From: Rhizophlyctis rosea
Taxonomy: Eukaryota > Chytridiomycota > Chytridiomycetes > Rhizophlyctidales > Rhizophlyctidaceae
Reading direction: 5' to 3'
DNA: 64,000 bases
Assembly (NCBI GenBank): GCA_027596075.1
Contig: JADGJC010000166.1
Span: 1 to 64,000 of the forward strand
Shown piece after piece: positions 36,431 to 48,169 of the stretch (the first letter of the stretch is position 1; every line of letters starts with the position of its first letter). The notes under the pieces were generated by a model. The model was not told the DNA's origin, ran no database searches, and worked only from the letters and a program-made list of their open reading frames with translations. The position numbers and the translations under genes are program-made.

Positions 36431-37814
36431 GGTAATCAGCCATGTGCAACCATTCTCATCAATCACATTAGCAGCACCCACCTCTGCGGGTTCATACTAT
36501 CAGTGATTCGATCAGCGGCAAATGCAATCCTGCTCAGCGCCTTCATCCGACTCCTTTTGGATGAGAAGCAGCTACACCAGGAGAATGATAACAAAATGAG
36601 AGAATAACAAATGGGCTGTGCACATGTCAGACCAGCTCTTCCTATGAGTTGCGGACTTTCCAGCATGCTTTTGTGAGATCAAAGTCGTCCGTGTAATAGC
36701 GGATGCTGCGAATCAACGGGAAAAAAAGATATCAACGTTTCGTGAACGGCTCCTTGAGAGTTCGTTCTCAGTACAAGGGCCACTCCTTCAAATATGGAGT
36801 CAGTGTCTGTAAGCCATAGGCTATATACGATCTATTACGTTGATTTCCAAGGGTGACGCATGCCGGAATTGTTGACGGGACAATTCAAGTTGATCACAGA
36901 ACTCATCAACCACCATCGAAAGTTCAGCGAAGACTTCGATGTCATTATTGATCATTCTTGTCCGTTACGCTGACCCGTTGACATCCTCGATTTGCGCAAA
37001 GACTCTCATTTTTCACCAATGCAGTGCATCTTATCAACACTCTAACCGGCTTATTCCACACCAACAGAAAGCGAAGGAGCTGGTCGTCCAAGGTCATGCA
37101 CGTCAGTCAAAAGACGCCAAACACTAACATGACCAACCACACAACATTAACGCGGAACGGGACATCATTGATTGAAACAGACCCAAGGCGTCCAGTATCA
37201 AGCTTTCTTAAAACAATGACAGCGAAAAAACAAGAGGCTCCAAAAGATCTTGGTATCGACATTGGGAAAATGGGAGAGCTCTCCAAACCACGCGACAGGA
37301 TCATGTCGTTGGGGAATATCGCGCTAGGCGAGCAATTGCCTCTCCATGGCTTCGTTGGACAGATGGTTGCAAAGGCAAAGAAAATAGTCGGAGAAGGGGC
37401 TTGGCACGTCGAAAGAGATTGAATATTGAACTGTGAATAGCATCCGCGGGAGATGATTGGCTTGTAAGTGCGATCCAAAAGGTATCCACTTCCGAAGAAA
37501 AACGTCAATACCTCATGGAAAATGGAAAAATGAAGAAATCATGGAGGCACGCGAAGATTTCCAAAGATGCTAAATCTAGGCACATGCCGAAACCGTGAAA
37601 TTGAAACGAACCAAATTGACACCATCAGATTGGTATGATAGAACAATATGGACACATCGTCACCCAGGCCCGCGCGATTGGCAGGGATCATGTTCGTTAT
37701 TTCACGTGCTCCTTATTTCACAAGCTTTAACACGACTTGTACATGTTCGTTGTTCCCACCATCTACCCTCATCATCACCCAGCCGCCGACCACCCCACTC
37801 CCAACCAATCCCCT
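36431..37814. other. 3' flank of ANK3, no supported gene
   Basis: The 132-codon frame at 37024-37422 (+) and its antisense have no recognisable features. No other gene or RNA is evident. Confidence 0.4.
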
Positions 37815-39977
37815 TCACACCGTCCTCTCAACCTCCACACCTCCTTCCATTCCCTTCTGCACCCCCCAGACAACCTCCACAACCTCCCTAACAACATCCA
37901 TCTTCCTCCCCCTAATCGCAACCTTCACCGCCACCGCACACAACGCCCTAACCTCCTCCCACCACCCCTTCAAGAACATTCTCACCCTCCAAACCTCCCC
38001 CATCCCCGCCCCCGTTAAAAACGCCGCGCTGCTCGGTGTGGTCACAACCCCACTCGCTTCCAACACCCGTTTGACCTCGTCCACGTTACCGCTCGTTGCC
38101 GCGGCTATGAGGGCCGAGTCGTCGCGGGTGCGGATATAGGGGTAGGATCTCATGAGGGTTTTGATGGAGGTTATGGTGGGGAAGGATGGAGCGGTGTCGT
38201 TTAGGAAGGATGTTGGACCAGCGGACAGTAGGGATGTGAATGTGTCGATAAAACCCTTGTGAAATTCCTCCATAGCCGTGGCGTATTTCCGAGCCTGATC
38301 GTTCGCACCAGCTTCCAGCAAGTTTTTGATAACCTCGACGGACTTGAACGAGTCGGATTTGGTTGCTTCTATGAGAGCTGATCCATCCTGACAAACCACA
38401 TCCGCACCAGCTTCCAGGAGAAGTTTGATGATGTCGATGTGATAGAAGAGGACGGCGTTCATGAGCGCCGCTCCGTCAGAAACACGCACGTTCGCACCGG
38501 CCTCCAGCAAGAGTTTGACGATGTCGATGTGACCGGATATAGTGCTGTGGACTAGAGGACTTCCGTTTTGAGCGTCGACATCGGCACCCTTCGCGAGCAC
38601 GACCTTGACCATTTCCAAATTCTCATGGATGACAGCCTGAACGAGCGGAAGACCTTCGTGAATGTTCACGTTTGCACCAGCTCCCAACATCTCCACCACG
38701 ATGGGGAGTTTGTCCCTGACGGCAGCGATGAACAGCGCTTTATCCAGCACGTCCTGACGACCACCCTTCACCAGGATCCGCACCAAGACAATGAGGCCCC
38801 GCTGGATGGAATATTCCAAACCAAAAAAGCCGCCTGAGCTCACATCCGCACCGCCATCCACCAACGCTTCCACAACGAATAGGTGCTGTTTATGCACCGC
38901 CCATCTGAGTGCCGAAGACTCTTGAGCTTTCGCATCCCCACCCGCTGCCAACAACGTCTGCACCACAACCAGATGACCCGCCTTGGACGACAATATAAGG
39001 GCCGCATCAGACTGCGCATGCACGTCGGCCCCCGCCGCCAATAACTTCTCCACCACATCCAGATGTCCCGCCGTGGGTGCCCCCACAAGAGCTGCATCCG
39101 ACGATGCATGCACGTCGGCCCCCGCTGTCAACAACCTTTCCACCACCCGCAGATCACCCGCCTTGGATGCCTCCACAAGGGCTGAATCAGACAGCGCATG
39201 CACATCGGCACCCGCATCCAGTAAGGCACTGACAGTCAGAATGTGTCCCATTCTACTGGCATCCCTCAATGAAGCGTCGCTTTGAGCATGAACGAGCGCG
39301 CCTGCTTCCAGAAGCACCTTGACAGTATCAAGCCAGCCCTTCCCGGACGCTTTAACAAGTGCGTCGTCATGCACGGCGTGGACGTCTGCGCCCGCCTGTA
39401 ACAGAATCCGTACCGTATTCGTATGACCTGCTGAGGCCGCAGTCCGTAGGGCTTCGTGGGCATTGTACCAGAATTGAGCACCGGAAGTCATCAAGAAACT
39501 CACAATCGTGCATCGACCCGTCATAGCAGCTGCACACAAGGCACTATTCTGTGCCTGCAAGCTTGCACCTTGTTCAATCAAAAGACTGACGATATCGATG
39601 TTGTCGCTTGCCGCGGATGCAACGAGCGCTCCCTGACCCATCGTGGGGATATCCAACGAAGTACGCAACATCATCCTTGCCATCGACATGTTTCCCAAAG
39701 TGGCAGCAGCATTGAGCGCGTCAATCAAAAGCGTCATCCTTACTGCCTCAACTTCGGAGAGATATGCTTCGAGGATTTTGAGTTGCTGGTGTCGCACCGC
39801 CCACCTCCAGCAGTTTTCAAGACCGCGGACCAAGTACCTCCAGCCGGCTTCAGCCCAAGCTACATCTTCGGCGGTGATGAGTGCATGGAAGGCTTTGCAT
39901 GTGCCGCGGAGAGAGCGAGCGGTTGGTGGTGATGCAAGCCTCCCAATCGTCAGGATGAGTTCTGGTGGGAGCATCAT
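37815..39977 (-). CDS. F-box/ankyrin-repeat protein ANK3
   Basis: The intact intronless frame is 720 residues from ATG 39977 (MMLPPELIL). The F-box (LPPELILTIGRLA, ARSLRGTCKAFHALI, WAEAGWRYL) is followed by about 17-18 ankyrin repeats of exactly 30 residues, then the family cap (RTRDDSALIAAAT, FLKGWWEEVRAL). It has more repeats than ANK1. Several successive 90-bp units around 39000-39270 are close at DNA level (GCATGCACGTCGGCCCCCGC recurring), a sign of recent expansion within the gene. A likely role is a target-recognising F-box protein. The G-rich 3' end matches the relic at 36325-36430. A further 90 codons are open upstream of ATG 39977 but contain no ATG. Confidence 0.9.
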   Translation of the reverse strand: MMLPPELILTIGRLASPPTARSLRGTCKAFHALITAEDVAWAEAGWRYLVRGLENCWRWAVRHQQLKILEAYLSEVEAVRMTLLIDALNAAATLGNMSMARMMLRTSLDIPTMGQGALVASAASDNIDIVSLLIEQGASLQAQNSALCAAAMTGRCTIVSFLMTSGAQFWYNAHEALRTAASAGHTNTVRILLQAGADVHAVHDDALVKASGKGWLDTVKVLLEAGALVHAQSDASLRDASRMGHILTVSALLDAGADVHALSDSALVEASKAGDLRVVERLLTAGADVHASSDAALVGAPTAGHLDVVEKLLAAGADVHAQSDAALILSSKAGHLVVVQTLLAAGGDAKAQESSALRWAVHKQHLFVVEALVDGGADVSSGGFFGLEYSIQRGLIVLVRILVKGGRQDVLDKALFIAAVRDKLPIVVEMLGAGANVNIHEGLPLVQAVIHENLEMVKVVLAKGADVDAQNGSPLVHSTISGHIDIVKLLLEAGANVRVSDGAALMNAVLFYHIDIIKLLLEAGADVVCQDGSALIEATKSDSFKSVEVIKNLLEAGANDQARKYATAMEEFHKGFIDTFTSLLSAGPTSFLNDTAPSFPTITSIKTLMRSYPYIRTRDDSALIAAATSGNVDEVKRVLEASGVVTTPSSAAFLTGAGMGEVWRVRMFLKGWWEEVRALCAVAVKVAIRGRKMDVVREVVEVVWGVQKGMEGGVEVERTV
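39001..39270 (-). repeat. Near-identical 90-bp units inside ANK3
   Basis: Three successive ankyrin-coding units share long identical words, among them GCATGCACGTCGGCCCCCGC at about 39016 and 39106. They differ mainly in the two helices. This shows recent tandem duplication or gene conversion among repeats. Confidence 0.65.
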
Positions 39978-42234
39978 GGCATGCGGTTGAATCCGAAGAC
40001 GAGAGGTGTAAGAGTGAAGCTCGCCAGTGATGATTTGGTTTGGTGCTTTTGTGAGGTGTAGAGTTTTGCGAGAACCTATGGAACGCAAGCGGTTGAGTCG
40101 CAAATTGTGTCCCCAACCCAGATGGACGAGCTTACCAAGCGGCAACGCCAACGACGGTTTCCTTTGAGGTTTCAAGCAATATGAGATGAAGATTCGAGCA
40201 ATATAATGGAAAGAGCCCCGCCTATAGTCTTCCGAGAGATGATGGCGCACGCGACGAGGAGGAAGGTTGGTAAAAGATGGCGATCAGTGGCAAGGAATTT
40301 GGTGGGCGAACGAATAAGGAGCAGATTCTGAAAATGACACTTTTGCCAGGATGTCAGTTGCGGCTGGTTGATGATAGCGGCATAGCCAGACTGCGATATC
40401 CAGGATATCTTGGCGCGCCCCAGGGTCCTATTGTTATGGCCTATGTTGTCCATGAGGCACAACATGAATAATTCTGATAATACTCCATGGATGACTTTTG
40501 TTTCAGGAGTCAAGATTGACATGGTCAAGCGGTTCTAAGTTTTCTGGCGTAAATGCGCTTGGTATGTTCGCACCCCTTTTTGGCCAAGCGGTAAGTTCAG
40601 TGCGTCAGCGGTCCATCATTGTCTCCAAATCTTCGCGTCCCGATAACAACCGAAGTCCGAACTGCTCATAAATGTCCAAACCGCACCATTACCTGTGCAC
40701 TTCTTGCACAAGCATCAGCAGGGGCAAGAGGCTCGAGAGAAGCGTGCACCTTGGTGACTGAACAATTGCAAGATTTAGAGTGACTCAATGCCAGCAAAAG
40801 CGTCTAAAAAGAATGAAACAGAAGTTGAAACACATGGCAAAACAGCTAGGTTTGCTGCAGGGGGTGTCCAGCCACATCTACACGGGATCGAGTGGATGGG
40901 AAACCTCTCTCGAGATTTGGCCTTTGGGATGACTGGATTTAGAATGGCGATTGAATTATGCCTCTAGCGCAGCCATTTGGACTGCTCGCTTTGTAACCAA
41001 TACGATGGCAGCAATGCAAATAATCTCATACCCGTCCGGTTCAATCCCTCCCGACAATACCTTGCAGCTCGCTGTCAGCAGCAATACGGACCAGATCGAA
41101 CACAAGTAAAACAGTCGCACAGTCGGACAACTCGGAAGCTCATAGTTGATATGCAAGCTTTCATACAGTGACACAAATGCAAACTTTGGGCATCGAACAA
41201 ATGCTGTTCACAATCGACAAAAAGGAATGAGGAGCATGTCGGTTGAAACCAGGTAATATGATCATCTTCCTATCGACCATTCTGGATGAGTACAACACTG
41301 AGTAAAGTACCGTTGTAAAGCGCATGCTCTACCATTACTTAATCGCCAGGCCAGTGACCACACTGCAAATTGAGTACCTGGTGACTGAACTTGCGGTATT
41401 CTGGACGTACTTGTACTGCTCTATCTTCGCATCTCCAGGGGTTGGTCAGCAATTAGACTTCCAAATGACCGTCGAAGACCTCAATTAGATCAGATTCAAC
41501 GGATGATAATGGCCTCCTTCCGGCCATTCGGAAAACCCAAGGACCATGTACGAACAATCGAAAAAGCATATGCGGATGCGAAAATGCTACCCTGTATGAA
41601 GACATTTGGCTTGCAGTGAATGAACGAGATGATACAGAACTTCCGCCTGAACGTTTGAGAACCTTCGCACTACCAGCTGTTGCAATCGAAAAGAAATGTT
41701 TGTCATGAGTGTACACACCGAAATCTGAATGCCCAGACAATCTGAATAACCTCCGAGTCAAAAAGGAGCCCTCTTCTTCCAAATGAGCTCAATAAGCTGA
41801 TCGTCCAAGTTCTCTTTTTCGCTCGGAATTGCGAAACCTTCAAGGCACAATTGACGAAAGTGCACGAATAATGCTTCCCTCATTTGAACAAGTATAAGAC
41901 AAAAAGCATTAAACTCCCAGAGAGGAAGTCGAGGAACTCGACGCATGAAGTGCAGCTGGTCAGCGGCATTGGACCTGCACTAGCTGTACTTTCTAAAGTC
42001 AATACCTCAACTCTTACATTCACAATTTGGTGCATACCCCAAAAAAGGGGAGTTCACGCCATCGGTGTTTGCAATGGGGGTGCTCTCGTACAAATGTTAC
42101 AGAATGACCCAACCCCCATTGGGTTCACGTGGATCTCTCGGTGGGGCATACGCTCATGTTGAAGTTTCTGAAGACAGCGCAGCTCAACGGCAGGATGCAG
42201 ACTTCAATTGCATAGGCATCAATGTTGCGTAAAA
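39978..42234. other. ANK3 promoter side and gene-poor spacer
   Basis: No supported gene. Frames up to about 109 codons at 41453-41946 (-) lack features. Some local words recur from other spacers, consistent with old duplications. Confidence 0.4.
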
Positions 42235-42500
42235 TACGACGAGTTCACGCCACCTTCATCACTGCTGCTTCTAAATTGACGAAGAGCATGAGGACCACAA
42301 CCGACGTGACAGCTCCAACTCAGTTTAGACTAGACAGCAGCCGAAATGGAGTAGACGATGGTGCTCGTATACACAGCATAGCAATCTATCTATTCTGGAG
42401 TAGTGACACACCTATAAGACCAGTTTTGGCAAATCCAAACACTATATATGCACCCATATTGCCCTTCCGACCTCATGCTGCTAATACATTTTGACAGCAA
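42235..42500. repeat. Diverged duplicate of the ANK4 3' flank (copy A)
   Basis: TACGACGAGTTCACGCC...CATGAGGACCACAACCGACGTGACAGCT here aligns in order with TACGACAAGGTGTTGCC...CATGCGGACCACAGTTGACGTTACAGCT at about 45860-45940. The later CAACTACACAACCTTTCC resembles CAACTATACCAATCTTCC near 46048. It leads straight into the ankyrin relic. Confidence 0.55.
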
Positions 42501-42564
42501 CTACACAACCTTTCCAATCGCTCCTTTCCCATCTCCGTCCCCCAAGCTAACCGAACACTCTCCG

Positions 42565-42690
42565 ATCTGCAACCAACTCCCTCAACCCCGCGCCTCCCAT
42601 TCCGCCGTCGCATCACCAGACACCCCACCACCACCACCCTCCTCACGAACGGAATTCCGACTTCTCAAAGAACAGAACTTCATTGATATA
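42565..42690 (-). pseudogene. Relic of an F-box/ankyrin gene 3' end (ANK2/ANK4 type)
   Basis: On the minus strand GTTCGTGAG, then GGTGGTGGTGGTGGGGTGTCTGGTGATGCG, then GGGTTGAGGG matches the ANK2 tail GTTTGTGAG, GGTGGTGGCGGTGGTGTGGTTTCTGGTGATGCG, GGATTGAGGG, stop included. Only about 120 nt survive, joined to the duplicated 3' flank. Confidence 0.6.
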
Positions 42691-42699
42691 GGCTTCCGT

Positions 42700-43209
42700 T
42701 GAATATCCCTCTTATCCAAACATACAGTGCCTTATCAAATGCATTCGATGTGCTTCCCGACTGACTCTCCACCATCAGCTAGCTGACTCCAATGCGGCAG
42801 GAAGGAGCTATTAATAGCATGCTTTAATGTTACTCTCAAAGTTGAACGCAGGCACAAGTCACCAAGTGATCAATCACGACTGTGCAGTCACTCAAACTGG
42901 TGTCAGTGTCTTTTTCCTCGTGCTGTCACTCGTGCATAGTCGTATCATAGCATTGTGATTGCCTTTCCTCCAGTATCAGACTGGCTTCAGCTCTTTTTCA
43001 ACCTTTCCCCTGCATGTTCCGAGAGGTCAGTTCTTGGATGAAAAAAGACATCTTGCGAAAACATATGCATACAGCACGCACTTCATTTTGCTTCCTACTG
43101 TTATGTAGTGAAAGCTTTGACCTTGGCTATGAATGGAAAACTACGTTTTGGCACAGCTCAATCGCAGAATTCAGCTTGATTCGATGTACTCAATGTTGAG
43201 GGAAGGGGT
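42700..43209. other. Spacer, no gene seen
   Basis: About 500 nt without supported coding sequence. Confidence 0.4.
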
Positions 43210-43674
43210 TCAAAAAGGAAAGAAGCACATTTTGGGAAATGGCGACATGTCTGCTTCCACCATCGGCGTTGCATCACTGGGTTGGTCATGCACATCCACG
43301 TGGAGTGCGTTGTGTTTGAACTGGATAGAATGGCCGCTTTTGGGTGGGATGATCGACGTCGTGCCTGGCGGAATCATTTGAGTATGATTTGAAAAGCCAA
43401 TGTACCAAGACGGCAGATAGACAATGAACTGGCCCTCGTGCGTTTCAACAATATTCATGTCCTGAAAGTCTGGGCTATGTTTGACGGATAGAACGGCTGG
43501 ACGACAAGTAAAGAACCAAGGCCTGCTCAAGCTCACCACTGCAAACTGTTTCCGAGCCCGCGGCGGCAAGCACTGTAAACGAATTATGTCCAAGGACGGA
43601 AGAAAGGGTGTTGATTCAATCGTGCCGACAGGAACCAGTTGACCAAGATAGTTAGAACTCCCCAAATCGCACAT
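43210..43674 (-). CDS. Hypothetical protein, 154 residues
   Basis: ATG 43674 opens a frame with protein-like composition (VMCDLGSSNYLGQLVPVG around the start, FIVYLPSWYIGFSN, PPGTTSIIPPKSGHSI). The frame is also open about 120 nt upstream without ATG, so this may be a 3' exon or remnant. No domain is recognised. It lies between ANK relics in a decayed region, which lowers confidence that it is functional. Confidence 0.25.
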   Translation of the reverse strand: MCDLGSSNYLGQLVPVGTIESTPFLPSLDIIRLQCLPPRARKQFAVVSLSRPWFFTCRPAVLSVKHSPDFQDMNIVETHEGQFIVYLPSWYIGFSNHTQMIPPGTTSIIPPKSGHSIQFKHNALHVDVHDQPSDATPMVEADMSPFPKMCFFPF

Positions 43675-45859
43675 TACACGACCGGGAAGCGCAGTTGGAC
43701 CGGAAGTCCGCGGGGGTGTCTTAGGGGCCAGCAGGGAAGGTGCGAGAAGGTATCGAATGCAGGAGATGCAATAGCTTCGGGACCGGCAGCGCCAGTGACG
43801 GCATCAGATGTGTACGGACCTGCATTATTTGCTATTCCACACGACGCGAAGAGTTCTGAGATATTTGAAGTGGAAGGAGACGTGGCGGGTAGGAAAGGGG
43901 GAACGCGGCGGTGACAGCATCGGAAAGGGGAATGTTGATCGGCGCAGAGGGAGAACAATTGGTCTGCACTTCAGAGCTACGACGTTCTAGTTGTCGCCAT
44001 CTACTTCTATCATGAAATTGTGCGTTACTTTGCCACACAGCAAATCGAGTAACCACTTATCTATGCAGAATGACAACGTACCTGAACTTTGAATGCTTGC
44101 CTCCCGATGATATCATAGATATTTCAATCCGTCTCCTATCGAACCCTTAACCGAGTGTGTGCAGAAAACTGTAAAACATACTCCCACTTGACCATGTCAC
44201 TGTCGGCTTTGAAATGACCGTGATATTTAAAGACTATCGTCGCAAGCAAAAGCCGTAGTCCCTCCCTCACGGGCAACAGGGGCGGTAATGGTGGTCCAGC
44301 ATCGTCTCCAAAACTTCGCTTCGCCGTCCAAATCGAAGTCTCGACCGTTGAATGATGACTGCTTTAAATTGTCCACTCCAGTGGTATGGTTTGTCCTTAA
44401 TCGCTGCTTTTGCTTGAAGATGCCACACCAGCTGTGAAGTGTTTTCACAAGCGACGTTCAAGTCTTGCTCCTAATGTTGCTAAATGTCTTCACCGATCAC
44501 CACTTCGGTCTTATTCACCATTGCCGTTACGTGCTTGGTGTTACTGTTCTTGGTCCTTAGGATACATGCATTTAGGATGGTGCTTGAATCCGGACATCCG
44601 TCTCTATCATGTGGAATATGATTTGTAGGGGCCATAAGACAAGGCGGCATTGCAGAGATTTTGCACGACCTCGTCCGTCCATCGACGATCTGGGGGAAGA
44701 AAGGCGATGTGAGAAAAATTCTAAGCGTGAAGGAGGTATGCTTCAAATGATTTTGGACATAGTAGGACAGGCTCACAAGGCCAAAAAAAGCTATAAAGAG
44801 AGACTCACCACCTCCATTGCGAAAGCTCAAAGACAGGCCTTTGAACCGCATTGAAAACCTTGAAGTTGCAGTCCTTCCTAACATTGTTGTCACCGGCTGT
44901 TAGCAGGAACCTGGAATTGAAGAAAAACAGTCCACATTCTCGGCAGCATGTGATTGACAGGTATGCATTCATATAGTGCCCTTCTAGCATTCTCAGGGCG
45001 GTGTTTCCATTCGAATCGGGACCACAATCGCCGGTAGTAAGCAGTGCGGATCCATCTTCCCAGCAAGCATTTGATGAGTAGAAGACCGCTCTGATTGCGC
45101 ACGTAAACCAATATCGGATTCGTTACCTATTGAAGGTTGGAAGTGGAAAACTATCAGATTCGAAATCTTAGTCAATGATCTCAATGACTTCGGATCCGAA
45201 ACATGCTATGCCTCGAGAGATTCTTCATTTTTCGCCCAACTGGCAACTCTGAAAAACGGGACCATCTGACGGCACGATCAAAAAGAGTCAAAAAGAGGAG
45301 ATAATGCAACACTGTGTATGTTATACCGGCAGTGTTGACACTTGGCCTCGAGTACTTGAAGTGGGTTTGTGCGGAACCGAAGTAACCGACTTTACAGCAT
45401 GAAACTCCGACTCGCCCTTTGAGTGAACTTCGGGCCACAAGCAGTCACATACGTCACGTATTTTATGCCCAAGCAAGCTTGTCCCCGAGAATGCGACGCA
45501 AAAGCCCATCATCCTCATCCCCCCAGCTTCCTATTCCTTTTTTTCTTGAGGCCGGCAAATCTTCGACTGTATCCTCGTGTCTTCGAAGGAAGTTCACGAA
45601 AGCGAGCTTCTGTTCCGGGACTCATGAAGGAAAAGAAAACACAGAAAGAAGACTTGACGGATCCATCCGACGCAGAAGTACAAGTGGTCATCGAGATTCA
45701 TTGATTCTCAATGAATCATGTGCGCTTATGTGCTTCATGAAGCCACCCCCCCTAAACTCCTAGATCTGCGTTTTTAGTGCATATCCTTATCAAAGGGAAT
45801 CATAACTCGACTATCACCATGCAGAGGTTGCTTCGACGTGCACAGAGGGTACGACAAGG
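43675..45859. other. Spacer, no gene supported
   Basis: Short frames only. A 26-codon frame at 44070 (+) with LPPDDIIDISIRLL looks vaguely F-box-like but stops at once. Confidence 0.4.
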
Positions 45860-46090
45860 TGTTGCCCTCGTCAATATTCCAAACTGCTGCAAAAAGGATG
45901 ACAAGGCATGCGGACCACAGTTGACGTTACAGCTTCGCGTGAGTCTAATTTAAGTAGCAAGCCAAATCAAGACGCACGACAGTATTGTACATGTTATAGC
46001 AAGGTACGGCCACGACTAATCAAACCCTACGTTACTACCCAAGACAACTATACCAATCTTCCTACCGCCCTTTCTCAGATCCCCATCCAT
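45860..46090. repeat. ANK4 3' flank duplicated at 42235-42500 (copy B)
   Basis: This is the partner of the copy at 42235. It lies directly downstream of ANK4 on the minus strand, so the 42.2-42.7 kb segment looks like a duplicate that kept only the flank and the last ~120 nt of the gene. Confidence 0.55.
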
Positions 46091-46126
46091 CGAATCTTCA
46101 ACCGCCTCCCTCACCCACCCAAACCC

Positions 46127-48169
46127 TCAACCCCGGCCCGCCCCTCCCTCATCCACCCCACCCTCCACACCCCCGTCCTCCTCACCCTCCAAATCCCGCC
46201 TCTCCGCCTCCCGAATCCAATCCACCAACTCCTTCACAACCCCCAAATGCCCACTCCTAACCGCAACCTTCAACCCCAAAGCCGCCAACCCCCTCACATC
46301 CTCCCACCACCCCCTCACCAACATCTCCACCCTCCACGCCTCCCCACTGCCACAACTCGTAATAAACGCCGCACTGCTCGGATTAGTCACCACCCCCGCA
46401 GCTTCCAACAACTTCCTGACCTCGTCGATGTTGCCGCTCGTGGCAGCGGATATTAGGACGGAATCGTCGCGATCGCGGATGCGGGCGTAGGCTGTTACTA
46501 ATGATATGATGGTGCGGTCGACGGTGGGTCCGGCGAATGGATGGGTGTCGTCAGCGGGATGTGAGCTGGTGTTCTTGAAGAAATGATCTGCACCGGCCTC
46601 CAGTAAGATCCTGAATGTGTCGATGCAACCCTCACAGGCACACTCTACGATCGGACCGCAGTTGTTGATGTGAGCTTTAGCACGCAGCTTCCATGAGAAC
46701 GTTGACGAAGTCGACGCGCTTGGATCCGGCGGCTGCTTCGAGTGCGGCCCCGTCCTTGGCGTTCACATCTGCACCTGACTGCAGTAGGAATTTGAGGACG
46801 TCCATATGGCGGTAGATGACGGCGTTTTCGAGCAGGGTTCCTGAATTGACGTTTATATCGGCACCAGCTTTCAGCAAAAGATTGATAATCTCCATGCGTC
46901 CGTCGGCGACCGCCTCCGCGAGCGGCTTTCCTTCTTGAGCATTGACGTTTGCACCGGCTTCCAGCAAGACCTTGATGATGTCGATGCGACCCGATTCGAC
47001 GGCGTATATGAGCGGATTCTCATGTTGAGCATGCGCATCTGCACCAGCCTTCAATAACTCTAGAACTATGGGAAGATTCCTTTGCATGACAGCATACACC
47101 AACGCCTCATCCTCTTGACCATGCACATCCGCTCCACCCCTCAACAATATCCGCACGATGGGGAGGAAATTCCTACAGACGGCATGTCCCAACGGCCAGT
47201 TGTTGTTGGCATTCCCATTGCGCCAGCATCTAACAACGCTTCCACGATGGAGTCATGGCGTCCCTGGACCGCCGACCGCAGCGCAATAGAGTCCGCGATT
47301 GTTGGATCCGCACCAGCTTCCAATAATCGCCGCACCACAGGGAAATGACCACCATGACATGCCCACAGAAGTGGAGTGTCAGACACCGCATGCACATCGG
47401 CTCCTGCCCGCAATAAAGCCTCCACCGTGAGAACGTGGCCGAAATTACTAGCAGCTCTTAGTGGGTTATCGGCCCGCGCGTGAACGTCGGCGCCCGCTTC
47501 CAGTAGCGCATTGACGGTGATGATGTAACCTTTTCGAGCTGCCTTTCTCAGAGCCTCGTCCTCGTTGGCATGGACATCACTACCTGCTTGCAACAAAATC
47601 CGTACGACTGCCGTATGCCCCTCACGAGCGGCATCTCGAAGTGCTTTGTGGTCGGCAAACCCGACGCGAGCGCCTGAATGCAGCAACAACCTCACAATTG
47701 CACTATGACCCTCGCCCGCAGCCGAACACAGCGCCGCGTCCCTTCCATGGTTGTCTGCTTGTCGTCCCAGCAAAAGTCGAACGATATGGACATTGCCTTG
47801 TTTTGCTGCTTCCCCGAGCGCCACGAAACCGGTTGCTTTGATGTTCAGGGACGTCCGCAAGATGAGCTTGGTCATGTCTACATTTCCGAAACTTGCAGCA
47901 TAATATGGCGCGTCCAACAAGAGAGGATGGACGGGCATCGCTTGGAACAAGTACGCTTCGAGGATTTTAAGGTGTTGACGTTGCACCGCCCAATTCCAGC
48001 AGTTTTCGAGACCGTAGACTGAATATCTCCAACCGGCTTCCGCCCATGCGACGTCTTCCACGGTGATGAGTGCACGAAAGGCTTTGCAGGTGCAGCGGAG
48101 AGAGCGAGCGGTGGTTGGTGGTGATGCGAGTCTCGCGGTCAATAGAATGAGTCCTGGTGGGAGTGTCAT
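46127..48169 (-). pseudogene. F-box/ankyrin protein ANK4, two frameshifts
   Basis: ATG 48169 (MTLPPGLIL) opens the family F-box (TTARSLRCTCKAFRALI) and ten or so 30-residue ankyrin repeats. Frame 1 becomes nonsense after EALLDAGA. The repeat continues in another frame as NNNWPLGHAV, explained by loss of one A in the CAAT at about 47217-47220. Frame 2 ends at a TAA (46677-46679) after NVLMEAA. The frame then changes again near 46683-46688 (2-nt loss or 1-nt gain), giving ILLEAGAD, the cap (RDRDDSVLISAATSGN, WWEDVRGLA) and a stop at 46127. Its 5' region is alignable to that of ANK2, including the first codons and about 200 nt upstream, so the two are close paralogs. With two lesions it is probably a pseudogene. 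Confidence 0.8.

Noticed and set aside
44070..44155. Short frame with an F-box-like LPPDDIIDISIRLL
   Set aside because: It stops after 26 codons and no downstream exon keeps frame; too short to support a gene.
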